Shown one piece after another: positions 56,934 through 64,000 of a DNA stretch of 64,000 nucleotides. A model generated the notes under the pieces. That model was given only the letters and a program-made list of their open reading frames with translations. It was not told where the DNA came from and did no database searches. How positions within the stretch are numbered: the stretch's first letter is position 1; each line of letters opens with the position of its first letter. Source of the stretch: Prochlorococcus marinus str. MIT 9312. Lineage in GTDB: Bacteria > Cyanobacteriota > Cyanobacteriia > PCC-6307 > Cyanobiaceae. Location of the stretch: NCBI RefSeq assembly GCF_000012645.1, contig NC_007577.1, forward strand, positions 1,054,001-1,118,000. The letters run 5' to 3'. The translations under genes and the position numbers were made by a program.

Positions 56934-58528
56934 TAGATAAAAAGAAAAAGAAAAAGAAAAATATTAAATTTCTTAATTTCTTAAAGGATCTAAGTTATAA
57001 ATATAAAAAGGAGATAAATAATATACTTGATATTACAATTGTTGAGGATGATCAATTAAAGCTTTTAAAAGTTAAATTACACAAGGGACATAAAAACTTA
57101 AAATGTTTTCTCAACAAAACGGTTATTAGCTCTAGTCAGTTTAAAGAATTATATAGATATTTATCCTTTGCCGATAAAGAAAAAATTACTTCAAAATTTA
57201 ATTCATATTTCTCCAAAAACAAAGAAAAATATATTAATTTAAAAAAATCAAACTTTAGTAAATTGAAATTCAACAATTTTAATTTAAAAAGATTAACACC
57301 TCCAACTAATTTTAGGAGTATTCAAAGTTTAAAAAAAATTAATCAATTAATAACTTTTTCAAAATTTAAATCATTCTTAGATGAAAAAGCTCACAAATCT
57401 TATTTAGGAAAGTTATTTACAAATTTTGAAATAGTAAAAATAATAGAGAAAATAAAATACAAAAAATATTTTAGTGGGAGTTTAAATAAAAAATTCACAG
57501 TTATTGGTGACTATAAAAAGATTCAATTCGGTAATAAAAAATTTCTAGAGACCTTTCAAGAAAAAATTAGCAATTATAAATTTTTTTCAAATTTATTTGA
57601 TAGTCAATCGACAATATCAATTAATAAACCTGAATACATAGCTGCATTATATTATAGCGATCATTTTTTATTTATCACCAAGTTATGGAAGTCCTCAGAA
57701 AATATATTAAATGTTGAAAAAGTAATAGAATTGCCTGTTCCTGCAAGTGTAATTGGAGATGATGTAGTAAATAACGTAGATGAATTGATTGAACTTTCTC
57801 TAGATTCTTTTGAAGTATTAGATCTTAAAAATCCGCCAATATTAATTGTGCTTTCTTCATCTTTTTTTACTATTAAATCTTTTAAGAGTGATAAATCAAA
57901 TGAAGTTAGCGAAAATGATGAAATTATTCAGAGCAAGAGTCCATATTTACCTCAAGACACATTAATAGATATACAAAAAATTAATGATTCTATTTATAAT
58001 GCTATTTTTACTCGTAAATCATTAATTAATGGTTGGATCAAAGCTCTAAGGAAAATCAATTATCCTGTTGTAGGGATTACGACCCCAGGTCCTCATCAGA
58101 TAGATTTTCTAAGAGAAAACAAAAAAATAATAAATGAACTAGAAATAATTATAGATATTGAATTTAATTCAACTACAATATTTATCAGTAATAGAGATTA
58201 TGAATTAAGTTCACAGAAAATTCCATATGGTTCAACACTTTATAGAAAAAAAGAATTAGTTGAGAGCTACTTTTCTAGGTTGATAAAATCTATAAAATTA
58301 TTAACTGATGATATTAAAATGGATTTCCCAGAAACAATTTATGTTAGTGGTTTTGGATTAGATGACTTTGATTATAAATCACAAAAATTACCTTATCCAT
58401 TTGTAAGATTTTCAGAATTAAATAAAACTAATTTCAAATTTAATAAAAAAGATTCAGAAGATTTAGTTACTACAGAGATTAATTCAAAATTAAATACTAT
58501 TCTAGGAATTACAAGTAAATGCCTCTAA
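56930..58528 (+). CDS. pilM: PilM-like actin-fold protein
   Basis: 532 residues, longer than typical PilM (about 350) because of a basic N-terminal region of about 190 residues (poly-Lys at the start). The C-terminal part shows actin-like segments (PEYIAALYYSDHFLFITKLW, ELEIIIDIEFNSTTIFISNRD, PETIYVSGFGLDDF) and VVGITTPGPHQIDFLRENK. Assigned mainly from its place before PilN/PilO/PilQ. Cytoplasmic; binds the N-terminal tail of PilN. Strongly diverged. Confidence 0.65.
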   Translation: MIDKKKKKKKNIKFLNFLKDLSYKYKKEINNILDITIVEDDQLKLLKVKLHKGHKNLKCFLNKTVISSSQFKELYRYLSFADKEKITSKFNSYFSKNKEKYINLKKSNFSKLKFNNFNLKRLTPPTNFRSIQSLKKINQLITFSKFKSFLDEKAHKSYLGKLFTNFEIVKIIEKIKYKKYFSGSLNKKFTVIGDYKKIQFGNKKFLETFQEKISNYKFFSNLFDSQSTISINKPEYIAALYYSDHFLFITKLWKSSENILNVEKVIELPVPASVIGDDVVNNVDELIELSLDSFEVLDLKNPPILIVLSSSFFTIKSFKSDKSNEVSENDEIIQSKSPYLPQDTLIDIQKINDSIYNAIFTRKSLINGWIKALRKINYPVVGITTPGPHQIDFLRENKKIINELEIIIDIEFNSTTIFISNRDYELSSQKIPYGSTLYRKKELVESYFSRLIKSIKLLTDDIKMDFPETIYVSGFGLDDFDYKSQKLPYPFVRFSELNKTNFKFNKKDSEDLVTTEINSKLNTILGITSKCL

Positions 58529-59217
58529 AGTATAATTTTGCCCTTAAGAATAACGAGCTTCAAAGGTGGGAGCCCAGAGGGAATATAGAGCGCAAAAAAA
58601 CAACTTCATTTAAAGAAAAAATTGAACTTCTAAAAAAATACATTAAAAATAATCCTTTATTATTTTATCCCCAATTTGCCACTATTTTTTTAGTAATATT
58701 AATCCAAATACTTAATTTATATCCTTCTTTTATTGTAAGAAGATTAAAACCAAAGCATGAAGAATATATTTTTGTTGTACAAAGAATCAAAAGAATTAAA
58801 ACTGATATTAAAAAATTTAAAAAAGAATTAAATGATCTAAAACCAAATTTCACATTAATTACTCCAACATATCTATTTACTTTTTATATTCAAAACTCAA
58901 TGCCAATAAATATTAAATTAAAAAAATATAAGCTAAATAAAAATTTCTTTTTTCTAGAAGCAGAATCTTATACATTAAAAGCCATTAATGAAATGATTAC
59001 ATTATTAATCGAATCTCCAATTATTGACGAGAAATCAGTTTCAATTAAGAGAATAAAAAGAAAAGCCGACAAAGATAGTACTTTTTCTCTTGAAATTGCA
59101 GGGAAAATTCTTAAAACTAATATTGATTCAAAAGAATATCTTTATAATGAATCCTCAGCATTTGGATTATTAGAGAAACTTTTGAGATTTAAAAAAACTA
59201 ACATGCTTTTAAAATGA
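58519..59217 (+). CDS. pilN: PilN-like protein
   Basis: 232 residues: a cytoplasmic start (about 50 residues, containing KYNFALKNNELQRWEPRGNIE), one membrane helix (LLFYPQFATIFLVILIQILNL), a coiled coil (YIFVVQRIKRIKTDIKKFKKELNDL) and a small alpha/beta domain. That is the PilN layout. Overlaps the PilM-like gene by ten bases and the PilO-like gene by four. Sequence identity to known PilN is too low for me to judge directly. Confidence 0.65.
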   Translation: MPLKYNFALKNNELQRWEPRGNIERKKTTSFKEKIELLKKYIKNNPLLFYPQFATIFLVILIQILNLYPSFIVRRLKPKHEEYIFVVQRIKRIKTDIKKFKKELNDLKPNFTLITPTYLFTFYIQNSMPINIKLKKYKLNKNFFFLEAESYTLKAINEMITLLIESPIIDEKSVSIKRIKRKADKDSTFSLEIAGKILKTNIDSKEYLYNESSAFGLLEKLLRFKKTNMLLK

Positions 59218-59975
59218 TGAATAACTTTAAATCTTATAAAGAAAAATTAATAAAAACTTATCAGGATCTAAATAATATTGATCTTAATTTAATTGCAGAA
59301 AAACTAAAAAATACTAATCTATCTGACATTAAAAATCTTAATTCTAAGGATATAATTTCCTATTTAAAATCATCAAAGTATTCGAAACCAATTATAGGTT
59401 TCTTAATTTTTTCATCATTCATTTATTTTTTGCTTATCCCAAACATAAAGTTATTTAATTCAAAATATAAATTATCAAGACAATATATAAAAGAAAGTCG
59501 AATTTTACCAACTTTAAATAATGATCTGATGATTATTAAAAATAAATATAAAAAAATAAATTCTTCAATGGCAGAAATTAAATCTTCAATAATTGAAAAG
59601 GAGAAATTAATTTATCTTACAAATTTATTTGATGATCTATCCAAATCCACATCTGTAAGGATAGATCTTTTTGCTCCAATCAATAAGATTAAAGAAAAAT
59701 CTATTTGTAAAATATCTGAAGTTAATCAAATTTCTAAAAATGATCTAGCTAAGAGAAATAAGTCTAAATCAAATAAAAAAGAGATTAATGAAGCAATATA
59801 CGAATTAAAGCTTTTCGGCAATTATCTAAATATAATTTCATTTCTAAATTCTATCCAAAACTATGATCTCATGATAATACCCAGTTGTATCCAAGTTAAT
59901 GAAGAAAACAATCAGAACCTTGTAAATGGAGGATATGTCAAGGCAAATCTAATTCTGAAATTACCCATTAGGTAA
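59214..59975 (+). CDS. pilO: PilO-like protein
   Basis: 253 residues: polar start, one membrane helix (PIIGFLIFSSFIYFLLIPNI), a long coiled coil (KNKYKKINSSMAEIKSSIIEKEKL) and a ferredoxin-like end (YELKLFGNYLNIISFLNSIQNYDLMIIPSCIQV). Layout and position fit PilO, which pairs with PilN in the periplasm. Confidence 0.7.
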   Translation: MMNNFKSYKEKLIKTYQDLNNIDLNLIAEKLKNTNLSDIKNLNSKDIISYLKSSKYSKPIIGFLIFSSFIYFLLIPNIKLFNSKYKLSRQYIKESRILPTLNNDLMIIKNKYKKINSSMAEIKSSIIEKEKLIYLTNLFDDLSKSTSVRIDLFAPINKIKEKSICKISEVNQISKNDLAKRNKSKSNKKEINEAIYELKLFGNYLNIISFLNSIQNYDLMIIPSCIQVNEENNQNLVNGGYVKANLILKLPIR

Positions 59976-60071
59976 AATTTTTAAGTTTGAATGATTTCTA
60001 AAAATTTATTCTTTTTGATAAACAAATAGCTAATTATTAAGACTTAGCTAAAATAATAAATAAACCCAAGT

Positions 60072-61742
60072 ATGGTTATAAGAAAATTAGCAATTTATTC
60101 TTTTGCAGGAATAATATTAAGCCTAAATTTAGCCATTAATGCAAATACATCAAATAAAAACTTTTCTGTTAATAGGAATGTTCTCACAAAAAACAAAAAT
60201 TTAAATGAAAAAAAAATTAAGCCTCAAGTAATATTTCTAGCCGAAAATCAATATCAATCTAATAAGATTGATATTGATGACTCCAAACCTATTGCAAATC
60301 CAAATTTAATAAATATAAAAGGTCCTAAGATATCAATAATATTAAACAAAACACCTGCTAAAAAGGCGTTCGAGTACCTAGCTAAATTGGGGAATTATGG
60401 TTTCGTGTGGATTAAAAATGATCCAACTAATAAAGATGAGAAAGGATCCGGAAAAGCTGATGATCAAAGACTAATTACTTTGAATATGAAAAATGTTAAT
60501 TTTAGACGTGCATTTAACGCCATTATTATTGCTAGTGGATTACAAGCAAAAATCTATAACAACGTAATTTATGTAGGACCAAATGTAAGGAATACAGTTT
60601 TCACTTATAGAGAAACAGCAATAATCCAATTAAATCAAATTACAGCTAGTTCTGCCGCAGATTATCTAGCCAATTTAGGAGCAAGAGTTACTAAAACTTT
60701 TACAGTAAGTACTTCGGTTACTGAAGGTGCCTCTCAGTCACAAAGTATTCAAGGTGGAGCTTCTTCATCAACTACTACATCACAATCAGACACAAAAGTA
60801 AAAACTTACGGAGCGGATATTGGTCCTCTCGTTGGGTTAATAGCTACTACAGATGAAAGACTTCAAACCATAACTCTTGTTGGAGAAAAAAATATACTTA
60901 GATTAGCTAAATCTTATCTTAAAAATTTAGATAAAAGACAAAAACAAGTTGCTTTAAATGTAAAAGTTTTAGATGTAAACCTTTCGGACAAAGATTCATT
61001 TTCTCAATCTTGGTTCCTTCCATTTGGCTCTGGATCACCATACATAATTACTCAATCTCCAAATTTAAAAGCAGGCATTGGGCCAGATCGTTTAGGTAAA
61101 TTTGTAAGTAGTGAGCTAACAGCAAGTATTCAAAAAGGTACTACAAAAGTTCTTGCTAGTCCTACACTAATATTAAATGAATCAGGAGGTTCTGCTGGTG
61201 ATGGCTCTTCAATAGGACGAAGACTAGCAAATGAAGGTTTTGTTGAAGTAGGAGATCAAGTACCTGTTAATGCAACTTTTGTAGAAGGTTCTGGTTGTAA
61301 TTTTACATATGATTTAGTAGGAATAAAACTTGGAGCGAAAGTTCTGGGAATAGATAGAAATAGATTTGTTACATTTGCAATGACTCCAATAGTTACCGGA
61401 ATTTCTGGAACTCAGACAATTACAAATTGCGGAGAAGTTAACCTTTTAAACACCCGAAGATTAGATACTGGTGCCGTGAGAATAAAAAATGGTGAAACCT
61501 TAGTACTCACAGGAGTAATTCAAGATTCAGATATAGAAACATTAGTAAAATTTCCGATATTAGGAGATCTTCCTATTATGGGCCCGCTTTTCCGTTCCAC
61601 TTCAAAAGAAGTTGGCAAAAGAGAATTAATAGTTTTAGTAACCCCAAGAATTATTGACGATAAAGGGGATAATCTCAAAAACTATGATTTTAAGCTTAAC
61701 AATAAAGAATCTATTGATTTAATTAATTCCCTTAAAGATTAA
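60072..61742 (+). CDS. pilQ: Type IV pilus secretin
   Basis: 556 residues. Signal peptide; STN-like N0 domain (ISIILNKTPAKKAFEYLAKLGNYGFVWIK); N1 domain (ETAIIQLNQITASSAADYLANLG) with a Ser/Gln-rich insertion; secretin core ending TGAVRIKNGETLVLTGVIQDSDIETLVKFPILGDLPIMGPLFRSTSKEVGKRELIVLVTPRII, the PF00263 signature. It forms the outer-membrane pilus pore. AMIN domains usually found in PilQ are absent. Last gene of the operon, 96 bp after pilO. Confidence 0.93.
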   Translation: MVIRKLAIYSFAGIILSLNLAINANTSNKNFSVNRNVLTKNKNLNEKKIKPQVIFLAENQYQSNKIDIDDSKPIANPNLINIKGPKISIILNKTPAKKAFEYLAKLGNYGFVWIKNDPTNKDEKGSGKADDQRLITLNMKNVNFRRAFNAIIIASGLQAKIYNNVIYVGPNVRNTVFTYRETAIIQLNQITASSAADYLANLGARVTKTFTVSTSVTEGASQSQSIQGGASSSTTTSQSDTKVKTYGADIGPLVGLIATTDERLQTITLVGEKNILRLAKSYLKNLDKRQKQVALNVKVLDVNLSDKDSFSQSWFLPFGSGSPYIITQSPNLKAGIGPDRLGKFVSSELTASIQKGTTKVLASPTLILNESGGSAGDGSSIGRRLANEGFVEVGDQVPVNATFVEGSGCNFTYDLVGIKLGAKVLGIDRNRFVTFAMTPIVTGISGTQTITNCGEVNLLNTRRLDTGAVRIKNGETLVLTGVIQDSDIETLVKFPILGDLPIMGPLFRSTSKEVGKRELIVLVTPRIIDDKGDNLKNYDFKLNNKESIDLINSLKD

Positions 61743-61764
61743 AATTTTTTTTTCAATAATATAT

Positions 61765-63237
61765 CTATTTAATATAAGTACATTGCGATTCATCTCCCAT
61801 TGAAATTCTTCCCATCCAGTTATCATTCAGATAATTTTTATTGGAATCGCAAAAATTATGAAAATAGGAAACTGTATCTATTATCAAGGAACCTTGATTA
61901 TTTAAGCTTCTGCTATCACGGTTATATTCCTCGATAATTTCAGCATAATCGTTTGAAGAAGATGCTGATCTTCCTGCGCAAGTTCCTTCTGAATTTGAGG
62001 GCACACTACTAGATACTAAAATAACTTGTTCTGTAGATTCATTTACTAATGCAGAACACAAACCATCCCAAGGTTTGGAAAAGCCCTCGGTTGTTAAATT
62101 ATCAAGGAATTCGAATGCAGCCAATCTTGTTGAATTTGATAATTTTATTGGCGAAGAATCAGGGTATTTCTGAGTTGTATTATTAAATGCAATTATTTGA
62201 AAATAAACCTGGTCACTCTCAGATGTCGGAAGCCTATTTAGATGATCTTTAAGTGAAGAAATAGCATAAGTTATTAAACCTTTTCCATTAATTCTAGGCC
62301 TAAGAAATTCAGGACTTGATTGAGTCCATCTTCCTTTAATAATTTCGCCATTTCTATGTTCAAAATTATCATCCATATTTTCTGAGATGTCCAGCATGAA
62401 AGTAATTTTTCTTGACTTCAAACAAACTCCTAGCCAACAGCATTCACCTCCAATACAATTTGGCGCATTTCCACTACTTAAGGATGGAGGTGGAATCAAA
62501 CTAATTTGAGATGAGTCCTGAACTCTGCTAAATCCACCTGAAGAAAGTAATGAAGTATTAGGGTTATTTGCAATTTTATTTTTATTATCCTCTACTTTGA
62601 TTTGAATTTCTATTGCCTTATTAAAATTATCGATACAGTAAGAAAGACCACGCATAGTTTTGAGGGACTTCCAAGAATTATTGCACTTAATTTTCTGATA
62701 ATTTTCTTTTGAAGATATATTTTCAAGAATAGTAGAATTCTGAAAATCATTAAATGAAGGTGATAAATAAAAACCTTTTTCATTAAATTGAGGCCCATAT
62801 CTAATTAATTCATATGGGCCGTTTTCTTGGTTTGTACTTTGTTTTAAAGAATATACTATTGGACAATCAATTTGACTTAAGTTGAACTGATCTCCTCCTT
62901 TTATATAATCACTTTTTGCTAAAGCTTGGTTCGGTAACTTTATTCCAAAGATAAATTCACTATCTGAAGGAAATGAACAATTATTATTTAAAGACCTTAT
63001 ATCTGATTCCTTATCAATTATTCTTTCACCACTCTCTACTTCATCAATAATAAAATCTAAAGCATCATTTACTTGGGAATTTAATCCAAACTGAATTTCA
63101 TCTATTTTATTTCCTTCAATGATATTTCTAAGAACAAAATACCCCATCATAATTGTCGATAGTGAAATTGAAGAAGCTAGAATTAGTTCAACTAATGTGA
63201 ATCCATTTTCTTTCCTAAAGTAATTCTTGAATTTCAT
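61765..63237 (-). CDS. Minor pilin fused to a von Willebrand A-like domain
   Basis: 490 residues from ATG 63237, set by the TAATG junction with the preceding gene. Prepilin leader MKFKNYFRKENG then FTLVELILASSISLSTIMMG: Gly at -1, Glu at +5. After a pilin body comes a Cys-rich hinge (CIGGECCWLGVCLK) and a vWA-like domain: KITFMLDISENMD (metal site D-x-S-x-N in place of D-x-S-x-S), YFQIIAFNNTTQKYP, then LTTEGFSKPWDGLCSALV and QVILVSSS. It is probably a tip adhesin. Pilin-vWA fusions are known from other type IV pili, where they mediate adhesion. Metal binding is uncertain given the changed motif. Confidence 0.85.
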   Translation of the reverse strand: MKFKNYFRKENGFTLVELILASSISLSTIMMGYFVLRNIIEGNKIDEIQFGLNSQVNDALDFIIDEVESGERIIDKESDIRSLNNNCSFPSDSEFIFGIKLPNQALAKSDYIKGGDQFNLSQIDCPIVYSLKQSTNQENGPYELIRYGPQFNEKGFYLSPSFNDFQNSTILENISSKENYQKIKCNNSWKSLKTMRGLSYCIDNFNKAIEIQIKVEDNKNKIANNPNTSLLSSGGFSRVQDSSQISLIPPPSLSSGNAPNCIGGECCWLGVCLKSRKITFMLDISENMDDNFEHRNGEIIKGRWTQSSPEFLRPRINGKGLITYAISSLKDHLNRLPTSESDQVYFQIIAFNNTTQKYPDSSPIKLSNSTRLAAFEFLDNLTTEGFSKPWDGLCSALVNESTEQVILVSSSVPSNSEGTCAGRSASSSNDYAEIIEEYNRDSRSLNNQGSLIIDTVSYFHNFCDSNKNYLNDNWMGRISMGDESQCTYIK

Positions 63238-63860
63238 TAGAATTCGCATCTTTCGGGAGTAAGAATCCCGTTACTCGATAATTGGCTTACAGGCATATTA
63301 TCCAATAACCAAGAATTTGTATTGAATTTCCCTTTTTTTATTTGACCTGTAGGGATATTTATCGTAATGCAATTTAAAATTTTTGGTCTTGTTTTGTGGT
63401 ACTTAGAACCTATAACTACAACTATTGGTTTTGAGGCTGATATCCTTCCATTTGGAGTAACTTGAAAATTATTATTTACAACTTGAAAAAAAGAATTGTT
63501 TAATGCTGGAACCAATTCTTGAATCCTTCCTACATTCATTTTTGAACTATCGTAAGGCGTTGAAGTATATTTACAATTCACTACAAAACCCATATATTTT
63601 TTATCATCACGAATAGATTCATAATCAAAACTATTTGTATAAATAAAGCAGCTAGATCCCCATCTCCTTGCCTCTAATCTAATTAATCTAAAGAATTCAG
63701 AAAGTTCTCTTGTATAAGCATTTACCTTTTCCGTTCTAAGCCAAGTTAAAGAATAAGGGATAACAAATGAGGAGGTTATTGAAATGATACTTATAGCAAC
63801 TATCAATTCTAAAAGACTAAAACCTTTGCAGTTTATTATTTTATTTTTTGGCAACCTCAT
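63237..63860 (-). CDS. GspH/FimT-like minor pilin
   Basis: 207 residues from ATG 63860 (TAATG overlap with the upstream gene). Leader MRLPKNKIINCKG then FSLLELIVAISIISITSSFVIPYSLTWL, a class III signal with Glu at +5. The body RELSEFFRLIRLEARRWGSSCFIY matches the GspH/FimT helix where new pseudopilins lack the major-pilin disulfide. It may prime pilus assembly or bind DNA. Three minor-pilin genes are linked by one-base overlaps. Confidence 0.85.
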   Translation of the reverse strand: MRLPKNKIINCKGFSLLELIVAISIISITSSFVIPYSLTWLRTEKVNAYTRELSEFFRLIRLEARRWGSSCFIYTNSFDYESIRDDKKYMGFVVNCKYTSTPYDSSKMNVGRIQELVPALNNSFFQVVNNNFQVTPNGRISASKPIVVVIGSKYHKTRPKILNCITINIPTGQIKKGKFNTNSWLLDNMPVSQLSSNGILTPERCEF

Positions 63861-64000
63861 TAGAAACACCAACTGTGAGCCTCAGCTCCCAAATCAATAC
63901 TAATCCAATGCAAATTATTATCATTCCATTTGACCCTATAATTAATATTTGAGATATTTTGGTCTAAATTATTATTTTTATTGAATGATTTAACAACAAG
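63860..64000 (-). CDS. C-terminus of another minor-pilin-cluster protein, partial
   Basis: 46 codons before the window edge, ending INYRVKWNDNNLHWISIDLGAEAHSWCF. It shares TAATG with the next gene, so it belongs to the same minor-pilin operon. The beta-rich end with a terminal Cys would suit a minor pilin. The N-terminus lies outside the window. Confidence 0.6.
   Translation of the reverse strand, partial: LVVKSFNKNNNLDQNISNINYRVKWNDNNLHWISIDLGAEAHSWCF

Overview
The window comes from a low-GC marine picocyanobacterium, almost certainly Prochlorococcus and probably a high-light-type lineage. The evidence is a typical 360-residue psbA (D1), two high-light-inducible proteins, a CP12-like gene, strongly AT-rich DNA and many very small membrane proteins. 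I ran no searches, so the genus call rests on recognition of these proteins. Most of the window (about 0.4-39.7 kb) is a genomic island; the last third (39.8-64 kb) is a block of cell-surface, secretion and type IV pilus genes.

The island is punctuated by 15 copies, all on the + strand, of a 46-nt 3' fragment of tRNA-Pro(UGG): anticodon arm, variable region, T arm and 3' acceptor strand. No intact tRNA-Pro and no integrase gene is visible. Many fragments carry the tRNA's own terminator hairpin. They are associated with short direct repeats whose two copies start exactly 11 bp apart (13 pairs found), although the repeat sequence differs from element to element. About 145-177 bp upstream of seven fragments lies a second, truncated core resembling GCACTAGGTCG. 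Between these boundaries sit small cargo units, mostly on the - strand: a methyltransferase, a pilin, a sulfotransferase, a four-gene amino-acid ABC transporter, tiny membrane proteins, an NmrA-like protein, a SYLF protein, a second pilin, hli genes and PsbY/PsbF-like proteins. I read this as stacked integration of small elements mobilised in trans.

The most striking system is at 8.49-14.80 kb. It is a complete retron: a structured non-coding RNA (a1/a2 inverted repeats, msr hairpin, 24-bp perfect msd stem) followed by a 990-aa repeat protein, a winged-helix plus SWIM zinc-finger protein and a retron-type reverse transcriptase with NAxxH, YADD and VTG motifs. The gene set matches what I know as type XIII retrons (ARM, WHSWIM, RT). 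Around it lie a MarR-like regulator, a GNAT protein, a family of acidic proteins, small secreted proteins sharing one leader peptide, a WGR-domain ATP-dependent DNA ligase and a ribbon-helix-helix protein. A 15-bp near-palindrome joined to a -10-like hexamer recurs six times across 41 kb and may define an island regulon.

From 39.8 kb the window holds an inverse-autotransporter-like barrel with a secreted partner, a complete type I secretion set (TolC-like, ABC exporter, HlyD-like) next to a subtilase carrying eight identical 39-residue repeats, and a type IV pilus cluster (pilD, pilC, pilT, pilB, PilP-like, pilM, pilN, pilO, pilQ). The cluster ends with minor pilins, one of them fused to a von Willebrand A-like domain.
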